From positions 7,688,001 through 7,752,000 of the forward strand of contig CAUJLY010000002.1 of assembly GCA_963281155.1 (NCBI GenBank): DNA of 64,000 nt. Direction: 5' to 3'. Under the pieces are notes generated by a model that did no database searches, was not told where the DNA came from, and worked only from the letters and a program-made list of their open reading frames with translations. Both the position numbers and the translations under genes were made by a program. Shown here piece by piece: positions 22,368 through 33,872 of this stretch; position 1 is the stretch's first letter; the number at the start of each line of letters is the position of its first letter. This DNA comes from Rhabditophanes sp. KR3021. Its lineage: Eukaryota; Nematoda; Chromadorea; Rhabditida; Alloionematidae.

Positions 22368-23408
22368 ATGGAATTAAGCCAAGCTATATGGATGGATCCA
22401 TTAAACTACCGGCAAATTTTATTTTATGAATCAATTTTCGCTATTTTGTTTAATGGTTCTGTTTTAATTATTTTATATCAATGTCCACCTAAAAATAAAA
22501 GTATTTATTTAAAATTAATTAAAGTTCTAAGAGTATTATGTATTTATGTTGCCTTTGTGATAGGAGTTTTGGGACAACCAAAATCTTTGTATCCAGTTGT
22601 CGGGGTAGCTGTTTCTGGAATTTGTAATATTGTTTATGGAGATTTGTTATGTTATATTAATCTTTTCTTGACACTTATCTTACCTCATATTGTTTTGATT
22701 TGTATTTATTTGATGGTTTTAGCGCCTTATAATACGTTTTGTAGGATCAGTGATCCCTTTTATTTTACAAAGTTTGAAAAAATGATTTTTTTATTTCAAT
22801 GTTTTATACTGCCAGTAGCTAGTGTTTTTGTTGCTCCATATTCGTTAATATCAAAAGAAAGTGTCTTAAATTTTAATGGTGGGGTAAGTTTAATTGGTAA
22901 AACTATTAATAAATAATTTTAGAATGTAACAAATATTGAATTATATAATGACACAGCTTATACAATATTACTTTTTGACACAAACTTAACCAATCCATTT
23001 ATGATAGCATGCATCATTAACGTAACATACTTATCAGCAATGTTAACTTACTTCATGCTTAAATATTACGGCCAATTATTAAATGAATTAAAACGTCAAA
23101 AAAGGCAATCAAGATTAGAAACTTCCAAGAAAATTGAAGCTGGTATTCAACAATTAACTGTCATGACTTTATTACCTATGTGTAATACGGCTTTTCCTCT
23201 GTCAATTCAATTTATGGCGGCATACTTTTTATCAGGAGTTGGATGGATTAAATTTATAACACCAATGTTAGGTGATTTAGCTATTTTAATTGGAATGACA
23301 TATTTATATACATCACCTATAATAGATTTATATTATATTTATAAAAAGGAAACTGGAAAAAAGAGTACTATTATTAAAGCAACGAATATTTTATTAACCA
23401 AATTGTAG
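22368..23408 (+). CDS. Serpentine (7TM) receptor (two exons)
   Basis: Exons 22368-22883 and 22923-23408 join over a 39-bp GTAAGT..TTTTAG intron in phase 0, giving 333 residues. The unspliced frame stops within the intron. Seven hydrophobic helices are present; the loop before TM6 is basic ('LKRQKRQSRLETSKKIEAG'), and the end has 'TYLYTSPIIDLYYIYKKE', the TM7 pattern of the nematode Str-like superfamily. Exon 2 starts with an N-glycosylation-like 'NVTN' in an extracellular loop. Which subfamily is not certain. Likely chemosensory. Confidence 0.8.
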
Positions 23409-24187
23409 TAAACTATTATTAGAATAATAATGTAATTACAACAGACCAATACTTTATTGAAACTGTTAAGCTTGATATGATTAAATATTTTATACAATAG
23501 CATTTGTTTTGTACACTTCTTATCAAAGAACATCATTTTAATAAATAATGATAGATTTAACTATATAAATAAAAGTTTGTAACTATGATCACTATGAATT
23601 TTGTATGGTGTTAGTGATACAAATTTAATTAATAAATTTAGAAATGTTAGATCAAGCAAAAAAACCTTCCCCTTTATACTCGATCCTCTAACAGTTTTAT
23701 GATGAAGAATGGATTAAAATGTTTCATAATTTTAAATTGCCTAGCAACAAAGCAGATCAAGAAGAGTATATTTCCACAATGATATTTCAACATGAGGAGC
23801 CCATTTTAACGTAATAAAGACAGCTAACTTAGGGCTTTAAGAGTTTTGGTAAAGTTGTTTTTCATTTTCTATTTTAAAGGTAACAAACGATACATACCGT
23901 TTCGTCATTATCCGTACAAAATAACCTCTCATTTTGCAAGTGTAATCTAATAACTCTTCATCCATTGAATTATCGTCTAGGATGGTCAAGGATAAACAGC
24001 GTATGTATAATACAGCATTTTTTATAATGGCAAAGCCAAATTAGAAATGAAAGGAGTTGTTTTAGCTTTATCATAGTAAGATAAATAGTTTAATTTCACA
24101 GTTGATGTTCCTATAATTGCAACATTTAAAATTTGTGCATTCGATAAAGGCTTTATTAGAATAGACAATTTAAAATGTATTTGATTG
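23409..24187. other. Intergenic with a coding-like scrap
   Basis: Convergent spacer between two receptors. At 23695-23814 (+) a 40-codon frame ('FYDEEWIKMFHNFKLPSNKA' and on, to 'HEEPILT') looks protein-like rather than random, but no family was recognised and no start or splice sites support it; likely a gene relic. Confidence 0.35.
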
Positions 24188-25197
24188 TTATATAGCCGAA
24201 GCTACTTGGATACTTCGGAAGTTAACACCTATTCGATTTAATCTGTTTTTCATTATTTTCCTGCATTTCGTCAATGAAAACAAAAATATAAAAACATTAA
24301 TCCAGGGAACTATAGATGTACACAAATAAACATAAGTTCCAACATTTTCCGAGCTCATCTTCAAGAGAATCGAAACTACTAAATATGCACAGGGAACTCC
24401 TGAACAAACTAAAGGTGAAATTGCTTGAGCTAGAAAAATAAACTTAAATTCATTATTCATTTTTTTTACTTCCTTTGTTAAACTTGGTGCTATTTGGGCT
24501 TGATATGCTGAGTATTTTTTGTATGTGATGAAAATTAATGTTGCATTCATAATTATATACAAAAGGGCAATTAGAAGTAATATAGTGAAGTACCAACTTT
24601 GCTTTAAATTAATAATTAAAAAATAAAAAAGGTTTAACTTACATACATAAATCCAACAACTTTTGCTGATGATTGGAACTGATAATCATTAATTTGATTT
24701 TTTAGATTATCGTTATAATCAAAAGGAATATTCGGATCAAGTCCCATAAATAAATATAGCGAGATTAAAGAAGGACCCAATCCCGTCAAAATCATAGATG
24801 TAAAAAAATGAATTGCGTTGATTTCAACGATACCCGTTATCGTCAAATAACGTGCAATTATATTGGTAGTAACAAAATTCAAATTCGTAAGCAGAAACAT
24901 TGTGTATAAACAAACTAATAAACGGTATGTAAGAAAAGATAAATCCGCGAGTTTATCATAAACTAAATGATAAAATAAATGCCCATTCGTAATAATAATT
25001 TCTATTCGCAATGCCAAGAAGATAACACTTGAAAATAAATCAAATGCCATCGAACCGAATAAAAGGCAAATATAGCCACTGTATCCCGTTTCAGTCTTGA
25101 AATGTTTGATCATAGACAAGGATGTGACATTTCCAATAAACGACAGTATAAATACTCCATAACTGATGTAAGCTTCGATTGTTGTGAATATAGACAT
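24188..25197 (-). CDS. Serpentine (7TM) receptor (two exons)
   Basis: Exons 25197-24643 and 24601-24188 join across a 41-bp GTAAGT..AAAG intron in phase 0, giving 322 residues. Helices: TM1 '[19 protein letters not shown]', TM3 with '[16 protein letters not shown]' and an 'ARY' in the DRY-equivalent position, TM5 after the splice ('[20 protein letters not shown]'), and TM6-7 '[18 protein letters not shown]' and '[12 protein letters not shown]'. The layout and the 'P..N.' TM7 motif fit Str/Srd-type nematode receptors. Convergent with the receptor at 22368-23408. Confidence 0.8.
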
Positions 25198-25453
25198 TTT
25201 TAATAAAATATTGATGAATATTTAAAAACCAATTTAGGGCAAGTGTGGGATAGTATTTTGAATATACACATGGATACGTAATAATCCATCATTTCCCGGA
25301 AATGATGCATAAATAATAGTTTAACAGATGTTTGTTAAAATGAATTGTCAGGTTTATGTCCTTAAATTATTTTTACAAATAATCTTCACTAATCTTTGAT
25401 TACAGCTATCTGAATCTTAAGGAAGTTCTTGTAATATCCAGGAAATACCCTAT

Positions 25454-25807
25454 CTACTGATACACGATAATGAATAAACTTCTTTTATTTAGCTCACAAT
25501 ACATACGATATAAACAATTGCCAGTTCTTGCAAGAACCTGGTACATGCACTTATTAATAATAATACTTGTTGCTGGAAGTGTGTTAGGCTGTAAAACTGG
25601 AGGAGACTGAGAGCAAATAGTATTTTCCAAAACAAAGTTCTTCAAATCATCTGAAATTGCAGCAAAGTCCCAAGTGATGACATTACTAGCTCCAATCGGA
25701 GAAATATCGGAAGCATTGAGATTGGATCCCAATACAATTAAATTCAAACTGCCTAATACCTTCAATTGTTTGGTGAGTGGAGCGGATTTGGCAATGTCAT
25801 CACTTTC
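25454..25807 (-). pseudogene. vWA-domain fragment (C-type-lectin/vWA family)
   Basis: An open frame of about 115 codons resembling the last third of a nematode secreted vWA domain: 'DDIAKSAPLTKQLKVLGSLN', 'IVLGSNLNASDI', then 'NVITWDFAAISDDLKNFV' and 'CSQSPP'. There is no ATG, signal peptide or first half of the domain upstream; 25808-26380 shows stops in all frames. An acceptor-like TTTTAG just upstream hints that it was once an internal exon. Probably a relic, although remote upstream exons are not excluded. Confidence 0.5.
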
Positions 25808-26382
25808 TTATAGTTCTAAAATTTTATTATAGTTCATATCCTTTACTAAATTGATAAAAAAATACATACGTCCCTACAATAAAATGGAATAGCATTTTTT
25901 ATTTAAAAAGATTTCTCAATAAAATGATCCTGACTTTTTATAGAGCAATAGTATTTTTTCATAATGAAATTTTCTCTTTGAAATTTACTGAATATCCTCA
26001 AGTTGTATATTAGATTGTTGATATCTAATACTCATTCAAAGGGTCGTTTCTTACCTTCACGCATGATCATCATAGAAAGTCTCTTCTATATCACTTATAA
26101 AATGATCTTAATAATCATTCCATATAATTAACTATTCATTTTAAATTACCATTCACCTGATTACTACCATTTCCTTAACAAAATTGTTATTAATTATGAG
26201 TCATAACTTACAACATTTAATGCTTTAGTAACAAGTCTACCTTTAGTACATAATTGATTACAATATCTGTACTTGAATCCTTTTAGATATGGTGTCATGA
26301 AGATAATATAATAGTAATAAAAATAGATAAACATTATTATTAAATAGCTTCGAAATGTTATTAAATTGTATTCATTATCGAA
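25808..26382. other. Intergenic, no gene seen
   Basis: AT-rich spacer between the vWA fragment and the divergent Ly6-like gene; stops in all frames and no repeat recognised. Confidence 0.5.
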
Positions 26383-26887
26383 ATGACTATTATTAAAATT
26401 GTTTCTTTGGCCTTATTTGCTGCATTAAGTTTGATTTGTATCAACAATTCATATGCTTTAATTTGCGATGGTTATCAAAATTATTCATACCATTCAACTA
26501 CCAACAACAAATCTGATACTCTGTTAAAAGGATGTGAAATATGTGGTTTCTTTCAAAGTAATGTTACTACTGCAAGCAAATTCAAGGGAACTTATATTGG
26601 ATGTTTGAGCAGTGTAGCACAAATGGCCAGAACTACTGATGAAACGTTGTATAATGTAACAGCATTTATTGAACAGTGCAGAGTAATTTTACAATATTCT
26701 TAATTAAATATACATATTTATTTAGCACCTTGGCAAAGGTAGAATTACTTTGTGTGACGATTCCTTCTACCCTGATAGATCCGATTGGGATGAAACTAGT
26801 TTGTGTTGTTGTCAATCTGATTATTGTACAAGAAATTTGATGGATCCATCAATTCCTTTGGCCCCAACAGCTTCACCTTCACTTTAA
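26383..26887 (+). CDS. Secreted Ly6/ET-like cysteine-rich protein (two exons)
   Basis: Exons 26383-26682 and 26726-26887 join in phase 0 over a 43-bp GTAATT..TTTAG intron, giving 153 residues. A signal peptide (1-25, 'VSLALFAALSLICI') is followed by about ten cysteines and ends with 'CCCQSDYCTRN', the C-terminal signature of nematode ET/LU (three-finger-like) modules. N-glycosylation sequons are present ('NYSY', 'NVTT'). The C-terminal tail is Pro/Ser-rich and not clearly a GPI signal. Related single-module or two-module genes lie at 39661 and 32089. Confidence 0.75.
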
Positions 26888-27669
26888 ATAAGTTTTTATT
26901 AATTATGTTCTTTGACCTTACTAAAAATTATGAAACAGTTTTTAGCTTGTGGTGCAATAGAGATTTTACACTAAACTATTTAGACATATGTCATTTTTAA
27001 ATTTAAGTAACCTCGATTAATTAAACTCTGAAAGGCAATAAAATGTTTTGCATTGAATTTATTTCTTTAATCTAATGTCAAAAGAATTATTGAAGACAAG
27101 ATTGAAATTTATTAAACTTCCTTCTCAAATACAGCGTTTATGTAAGATATTTTTATTAATGTAAGATTTAAATAGAAACATTTAGTTTTGAATAATTAGC
27201 TTTTAGGAAAAAAGGCAATTAAAAATGAAATTGCTTACAAAAAGCAATCATCGTATCAACAAATTACAAAGTTGGATCTTTCTAGCAGCATGCATTTAAC
27301 TCAAATATTTTAACGTGTCTTTTTCAAACATTCAATGATGAACAGATATCTTTACATAATAACGTTGACTGAGCCAATGTAGTGTTTACTGATAAAAGAG
27401 ATTCAATTTAAATGGGCCCAATGGTTGGAGTCGATACTGGCAGGGTTCAAGAAAAAAGAAGGTTGTCCAAGTAAAAAGGTCTTCACTAGGGGCAAAATGA
27501 AATGACTAACCAATGATCAAATTTTGATCATTTTTCTAACCAAAATGATCAAGCTAAAAATGACCAAAAATGATTATGGTTAATCATTTGCAACACTCAT
27601 GTTGAGTAAAGTTGATTTATCACCATACATATTTATTTATATAATGGTAATTTAAATTGATTGTATCAT
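26888..27669. other. Intergenic with hAT-terminus-like repeat
   Basis: No gene seen. 27520-27604 consists of repeated gatcatttt / aatgatc blocks and on the minus strand starts GAGTGTTGCAAATGATTAA, the style of hAT-element termini. Nothing beside it looks like transposase. Confidence 0.45.
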
Positions 27670-28694
27670 TTACTTTTTACAGAAGAATGTTTTAATAAAA
27701 TAACTTCTTGCCGTCTTGTTAAAATAAAAGAAAGTTCCAGCATTCAAAGTATGTTGAAATAGTTCAATTATTGCCAACATAAAATATGCTTGATATTCAC
27801 TGATAAAACCACGTTGAGTTAAAAGTAAATCATATGAAAAACTAAAATAAGTTGAACAAGCGTAGAATATACTGATTGTTATTCCTTGATATAATATAAT
27901 GAGTTCGTATGAAGGATTTGATGTTTTTTGTGGGGTCCTTTGATTTACGGAAATAACCGTTACTCGAGTGATTATTTTAGTGGAACTTTGCTCCTTTGAA
28001 ATTTTTCTCATTTCAAGGAACGATAAATAATAGAATATAAATATTATTGCTGGCAGAATTAATAAAAAATAACTAATCATTAAATTCATATAAAATGCAG
28101 GTCTTTGTAGTAATACAATTACATCATCATCAAAAAGTGTCAAAAAAGACATTTTCAAAGCATATGAACCAGTATTTTCTGAATAAACAAAGTCAAAAAT
28201 TACTAACCCCAAAGCAATTATATGAGAACAAATGCAAGCTTTTATGAGATCATTTCTTGAACTCACACGATGAAGAGTTGGCCGGCAGAAAGTGAAATAT
28301 CTATTAATGGTCAAAACGATTAAAAGACAGATCCAGCAAAATGTAAATAACATACTAAGATTAGATAGAATTTTATATCCTGGGCCAATTGTAAATTCTA
28401 AACTTTAATTGATAAAATTGTAATTACCAAAAACATACCATAAAGCCACATCTCGTTATAAAATAGCAAAACTGGGAACTGGGCAAACAATTTGACTGCA
28501 TTTTGGCACAAATCCACACCAATTATATTATATGATATGATAAAAACATTCACTGACCCCATTTTATGGACATATAAAGTAATGAACATAAAAATACTCA
28601 AGAACGTACTAATAAAAATAACCAATCCACAAATTGAGGAGTATATGTAGAGCTCAACATCAGTGGGACGAATATATGCAACTTCACTTGGCAT
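27670..28694 (-). CDS. Serpentine (7TM) receptor, Srx/Srsx-like (two exons)
   Basis: Exons 28694-28439 and 28397-27670 join over a 41-bp GTATGT..TTTAG intron (phase 1), giving 327 residues. Seven hydrophobic helices; the TM3 end reads 'LTINRYFTFCRP', the NR-x-x pattern of Srx/Srsx-type nematode receptors, and the TM7 region ends 'LNAGTFFYFNKTARSYF'. A basic loop 3 contains Ser/Thr-rich 'SVNQRTPQKTSN'. Likely chemosensory; ligand unknown. Confidence 0.8.
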
Positions 28695-29245
28695 AATTAT
28701 ATAATCAAAATGAACTTTCTATTACATTTTTATCATTAAATCAAGTAAATAAAAAGCACACTTTTTACACTTACTTATTCATTCCTATAATTAATATTCT
28801 AAATTAATTATTAAACATTCAAAACATAAAATAATGTTATTAACCTAGGTTTCATGACATAATTATAAAAATTCATTATAGTACATGCACGTTACAACGT
28901 CTTACAATTTGTTCCTTCTATTAAATTAAATACGAAAAGTTCACAATATTTGACTTTAAAATTAAACAAAATATGTAATTTACTACCGATTCAACATAAT
29001 AATAAACTCTGGCATAATGGCTTTTGTTTATTATGTACATTTCCAGAATATACTTCTCATCAATTAATAAGTTACACCTTGAATTTTGTATAAATTGTAT
29101 TTAAAAAACAAATGTGATGTTTAAAGATAATGTGGTAAACACATTTTAAATGAACAAAAATTAAATGGAGGAGGCCTTTAGATGTAACGAGAAAAGTTGA
29201 GATGGCTAAACATGCTTTTAAAGGATTTCCACCAGGCTCTGGTTT
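28695..29245. other. Intergenic, no gene seen
   Basis: AT-rich spacer downstream of a BTB relic and upstream of the receptor, both minus strand. 29072-29245 continues an open frame from the relic but loses resemblance to BTB. Confidence 0.45.
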
Positions 29246-29445
29246 GATTTTAAAGTCAGCTAACTTCAAATTCTCGATATTAAACTGTGCTGAAGAAAAT
29301 TACAAGTATTTATTTAAATCAGCTTACATTACTTAACATCTTTAGTAAATAAGTTATAAAAATATATAGAGCCATCACTGAGTTTTAACTTAGCATCATT
29401 GAAACAGTTATTTTCAAGCAATTTAGGAAAGTATTCGAACTTCAT
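29246..29445 (-). pseudogene. BTB-domain relic, paralogue of the 44621 BTB-kelch gene
   Basis: The ATG at 29445 starts 'MKFEYFPKLLENNCFNDAKL', parallel to the first residues of the intact BTB-kelch protein ('MIYQYFPNLFEASLFNDAEL'). After 'KLSDGSI' about 12 residues are missing before 'YFYNLFTKDVK'. A TAA lies where the intact gene has its first donor, and the next exon resumes with 'FNIENLKLADFKI' (compare 'FDIKNLKMANFKV'). The similarity then stops. Missing core helix, a stop and loss of the rest mark a pseudogene. Confidence 0.65.
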
Positions 29446-29676
29446 TCCTTAAGGTATCTAAAATAAGGGAATAGAAGTTTGAAGAAACTCTGCTCATGTA
29501 ATATATTAAACGGATTGAATAAGTTATAGAAATGACTGCTGGAAACTAATTGATTATGAATATACCTGTTCATAGATTATATACCGGTAATACTAATAAT
29601 CGCTAATCAACACATCATATATACATTTGAGCCCCAACAATGCTTGATACTGTATGTTTGTTACCATAAACTAGGT
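29446..29676. other. Short intergenic
   Basis: AT-rich divergent spacer; nothing further seen. Confidence 0.4.
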
Positions 29677-29868
29677 ATGTATTCAGCATTCATGAACTTT
29701 GAAAAAACTATGGGTCCAGCTACTCCAATTCCTTCAACAATGGGTATGAATGTAGTTAACAAAAATCAAAATTTTGCACCGGCACAACACAATTCACAGC
29801 AAACTCAAATCGCTAACTCAAATGGATCTTCAAAAATGACTTCTCGACCAACGGAACAAAAGAAATAA
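29677..29868 (+). CDS. Possible small hydrophilic protein, 63 residues
   Basis: The ATG at 29677 follows an AG acceptor-like 'aaactag' by 2 bp, as in trans-spliced nematode genes. The peptide ('MYSAFMNFEKTMGPATPIP' start) is Gln/Asn/Ser-rich and ends in 'TEQKK'. A polyadenylation signal (aataaa) is near 29920. No family recognised. It could also be the last exon of an unseen gene. Confidence 0.4.
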   Translation: MYSAFMNFEKTMGPATPIPSTMGMNVVNKNQNFAPAQHNSQQTQIANSNGSSKMTSRPTEQKK

Positions 29869-30229
29869 AGCTTGTTGGATCAATTAATTAACTTTGTACA
29901 TTCCTTTTATTTTCCTTTTAATAAAACTCTTTTTACAATAAAGTCCATTTATGTACTACTTTTATCTTTTGTAGTGTTCACCTGTATCTCAGCAAGAATT
30001 ATTTTGGTTGGAATAAAGAGTTGACTTTTTGGGGGAACATAACTTGTCAAGCACTGGGTTTTATTTATTGTTACTGCTTCTTTTTTGGTGATACTCGTTT
30101 AGACAAGCATCTATTCATTTTAAACATTTTCTTTTTAACCAAACGTCTATTTAATATATAAAGACCCATGTAATACTATTCATATTTGGTTACTTCGAAG
30201 CATATTTCATTTTGTTCATTTCAGCAAAA

Positions 30230-31174
30230 ATGGACCCTACACAAGACGAACAAGGATGGGCCGAGAGCAGTATGATGGACAGTAGCGCTATTACGCCTAG
30301 TCGTGGTGGTAACACCAACACCAGAGTGTCAAACGTTCAAATGCATGAGCGATTGAATATCCCCACGACGGTTCCTGATATTTGTGCCATTCCACCAGGT
30401 AGTGAAAAATTGTCGATCGGAAAGTATGAGTTCGGCAAGGTAGAAATTGTCGCGCATGTTGTTTCCCAGGAAGAGAACGATGGTATCATCAGTTATATGA
30501 TTTCTGATGTAAAGAAGCCTCGTCCAACAATTCAACTTTTCAACTACAATCAAGTAAGTCGTGGCGAAGTTTGACCTTTTAATAATATTTTGTTGTAGAA
30601 TGATGAGGCTCTCGCTATCGCCGACAACTCAATCCTTAGAGTATCTGCCAAACTTCAAATTCAATCTGAACAATTGTCTCTCATTCTTATTAGACTTGAG
30701 CTTTTGAAAGATGGACGCATTGGCAATGAGGAAACTGCCGCCGTTCAAAGAAGAGAAGACATTATAAAGGTGCAAGCACTTGAAGCCCGATTTTGCAAAC
30801 TCCTTTATGAAAAGAATCTCCTTGAAGAGTTTAAGAGCAACCCTCACAAATTTGAAGGAATGCCAATGTTCTGTTCAAAATTCCTCACTGCCGGGGTTCC
30901 TACCGCTAAAATTACTCCATCTGGCCAAGAGAATACACCATTGCATGCCAACAAGACTGACCTCATCCCTTCTTCTTTTTCCGGTTCACCTAAGGATCAA
31001 GTCCTGAACAGCATGAAGTCGCTTAAAATTCACAACGACAACAAGATTACTCTTCAATCAGTAGCTTCGGATTCTAAGCTTTCATGTGAAGTTGTCGCTC
31101 AAATTATAGAAGAGTTGGTTGACGAAGGAATAATCTACCCACTCAATGAGCATACTTTTGCTTTGTCTTTCTAA
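30230..31174 (+). CDS. rpa-2: Replication protein A 32-kDa subunit (RPA2)
   Basis: Exons 30230-30553 and 30599-31174 join over a 45-bp GTAAGT..TGTAG intron in phase 0, giving 299 residues. Order: a Ser/Thr-rich N-terminal tail (phosphorylation region, 1-35), an OB fold starting 'IPTTVPDICAIPPGSEKL' with 'KVEIVAHVVSQEENDGIISY' through 'LRVSAKLQIQSEQLSLIL', a linker, and a C-terminal winged helix ('KDQVLNSMKSLKIHNDNKIT' to 'EELVDEGIIYPLNEHTFAL'). It binds single-stranded DNA with RPA1 and RPA3 in replication and repair. A 'tttcag' six bases before the ATG is a likely trans-splice acceptor. The symbol is by family. Confidence 0.88.
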
Positions 31175-31785
31175 CTGGTAATCTTTTAATTCATGTAACA
31201 TCTTATAATAGTTTTTGTATTTTCTTAAATAATAAAGTCAATTAAAATGACGTTGTATCTTTGTTTAGAATAGTCTCATAATAGGTAGTAACTTGAAGTT
31301 GTCATGATTTAGATATATCGTTGCAACACTTACCGTTATAATGTTAGCTTTTTAATGTAAAAAGGCAGTCAAAGATATAACATGTCATATTGAGTAATTG
31401 TTTAGTTTAAGCTTGACTGCGATGAGTCATTGCTTTGTTCACGATTCCACACATCCAGCATTTGTCGAAAGATTTTGATTTCCTTCTACTTCACGCACAT
31501 TCAAATTACAATCTTCGGGATATAAAGGGTTTAGTGTTTCTTTTCAATCCCGCATTCATCTCTATTCTCTATAATAGAATTCGGAGGAATAATGCACAGA
31601 GCAACGTCACAGCCATCCGACAAACGTTTAGTATTGTTACCAATAGTTATACAATTCTCTTTCACCGGCAAGTGCTGATAATTAGGTTTTTGGAGAGTGG
31701 GGCCAAAAAAAAGAATCGCTAAATGCACCACAAAGTTTTCTTACATTTGACCTAAAAGAACGATATTATTACATCGAATCATCAA

Positions 31786-31881
31786 AAATGCATAATATAA
31801 TTACAAACCATGGTAAAATATGATTTGCTGTGCCATTTTAATCATTTTTTGATACTAACCTCCAACTGGGTTTTTTAAACT
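31786..31881 (-). pseudogene. Degenerate or variant spliced-leader RNA gene
   Basis: On the minus strand 31881-31860 matches the SL exon at 60976-60955 in 20 of 22 positions (differences at the first base and in TTTGAG to TTGGAG), followed by the same donor GTTAGT (31859-31854). Downstream, neither the AATTTTGG Sm site nor the two stems are kept at the right distance; an ATTTTTG lies only near +95. The upstream PSE-like element is preserved. Likely a pseudogene. Confidence 0.65.
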
Positions 31882-31916
31882 GTCATAGTCAATTTAGTTG
31901 ATTTTTTATAACTACG

Positions 31917-31936
31917 CATCTGGAAATCAGAAGTAG
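31917..31936 (-). promoter_or_regulatory. PSE-like element upstream of degenerate SL copy
   Basis: CTACTTCTGATTTCCAGATG on the minus strand, 55-36 bp before the SL start, aligns with the element at 61012-61032. A TATAA lies between it and the start. Confidence 0.5.
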
Positions 31937-32088
31937 AAGGAGTGGGTCAATGATTAGCTTGATCCTATGTCAAAGTTGACCATTGACTACTGGATTGGGG
32001 ATACTCTACCTATTAATTCGTAAATTCCGTAAATAATTAAAGAGGTGTTTTGAAATTGAATAAATTTATTTATAATGAAGTAAAAACA

Positions 32089-33206
32089 TTAATAAATGAT
32101 GCTGTCGGGTGGGGTACAATTTGGTGTATCACAAGAACAAAGAGTAGGAATAAGAGTTCCGTCGACGTCCAACTGTAAGGCATCCGCCCAATGCGTATAA
32201 CATTGGTTATCCTAAAATATTAGTGTTGTGATTAATTTATAAAGTCAGTTTACTTACAGGGTAAGAAGCGTAACTTCCTTGAGCAAAAGCATAATTTAAA
32301 TCCATAGAACATCCTTGAAGCGTCATTAAATGAGCAGGCAAAGTATTGTTGGGAAAACTTCTAGGGCTTGCAATAATTCTGGCACATGGTTCATTAAATG
32401 CACAAAGTTTCGTACTAGGCACTTCATTATTTGCTTCCAATCCCGTATGTTCACTAGTACAAGTAATGGGTTCGGAATTTGTCCAATCGACATTACTAAA
32501 TTGACCACTGTATTGGCAAAAATCACAATAAGCGGTTACATAATAACCAGTAAATGACATTTTGGAGCAGCCGGCAGCCTAAAACATCTTTTTATACGTT
32601 AATTGAGCAATATTAACTTACTCTTTTTGGAAGTGGTTGAAGTCCAACAGCCCAATTCATATTACTCATCAAATTTCCATAACATCCTTTATAAGAAATA
32701 TTGGAGGATCTAGTTTCTCCGGTGATAGTAATGCATGTGTCATTGGGATCAGCACATTCCTCAACTTGCCCATAAGTATCTGCAAGTCTGAGGTACGCAA
32801 ATCCTTTTCTTTGTGATTGACACTTTAAGGTGTGAGGAGTTGAGGCCACGTTGCAATTGTTTGTAGTACATGTACAGAATTGGGCCATAGCTGATTGGTT
32901 TGGGCCACTTTTTAGTGGCGTATATGTGGGACATGCACCGGTTAAAGCGGGAAATGCTTGTTTGTTGAAATTGGTTTTCAAAATGGACTTGTAAGTCATG
33001 TAATTAGTACTCAAATTATCAGTAACGCCATTTTTAGTAATGGTTCCATTAACACAGGGATTGTCGTTGGTTCCGTGGATCAATTGAGCAGTTCCATTGT
33101 ATGGATCAATCAAATTCAAGTTTCTAGTCAAAGAATGGTAGCACCAAAAGGCTGAAAGGCCATTGAGTAAACAACAGAATAAAAGAATGGAGTAAATAAT
33201 TTGCAT
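32089..33206 (-). CDS. Secreted multi-module Ly6/ET-like protein (three exons)
   Basis: Exons 33206-32622, 32578-32258 and 32211-32089, all phase 0, with introns of 43 and 46 bp, give 342 residues. The ATG at 33206 starts a signal peptide ('IIYSILLFCCLLNGLSA'), and a 'tttttag' two bases upstream is a likely trans-splice acceptor. Module 1 runs from 'FWCYHSL' to 'CTCTTNNCN'. Module 2 starts 'LKCQSQRKG'; the following cysteine-rich stretch ends 'CSCDTPNCTPP' at the C-terminus. These CxC..xxCN endings fit tandem three-finger-like LU/ET modules. There is no membrane anchor at the end, so secretion is expected. Partner and function unknown. Confidence 0.75.
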
Positions 33207-33872
33207 CTCTAAAAATGAAATAATTAGATGTTGCACTTTCAATATTAATTATATTTTTATTTCGCTTTATATAATAATTTATTAAAGTATTTCTCCACAA
33301 ACACAATATCATTATCTAAAAATGACATCGTATTATCAATTTAATTTAGGGCGTGAGATCTTGATTATTGCCACAAAGCACTGATGGTATGTATATCAGT
33401 TACAAAATAAGTGAAATTAAACATCCAAGTGAGCAAACTATATAATAGCATACATTCCGCTATGATGTCAATTTGAAGGATTGATACAAATATTCAGATA
33501 AGATTCGTTCTCGCGTGTCTTTGGTGACATTTTAAGGAGTGCTTAATATCAATTGTTCTTATTCGTTCCAATATCAGCACAATTAATTTGTGATATGATT
33601 AGACTTGGGCACGGAATGGAACGAAATGGAACAGAATAGAACAGAAATTTTTAATTTGATTCCGGAACGAAACAGGAATTTTTTGAAAAAAAGAATTGGT
33701 TCCGGAATGGAACAGGAACGGAAACGGAAAAGTTCCGTTAAAGTTCCATTAAATTCCTAATTGTAATGTTTGAAATATGTTCTGCAACGAATTTTTAAAG
33801 GCATTGGGAAATGTTTCAAAATGTAACAAATGTTTTTGAACAAAAAATTATTATTTTATTGTTAATTTTAAT
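33207..33872. other. Intergenic with a purine-rich GGAAC repeat
   Basis: 33599-33760 holds many ggaac / ggaatgg units starting 'gattagacttgggcacgg', then attccgtt-type inverse pieces. The start resembles hAT-element ends and lies just before a hAT N-terminal relic on the same strand, so it may be its left end. No other feature. Confidence 0.45.

Larger units (their letters stand above)
31175..32088. other. Intergenic with degenerate SL RNA copy
   Basis: Contains the RPA2 3' end (aataaa near 31230), short non-coding ORFs around 31435-31731, and the SL-RNA-like sequence at 31786-31936. No protein gene seen. Confidence 0.5.
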
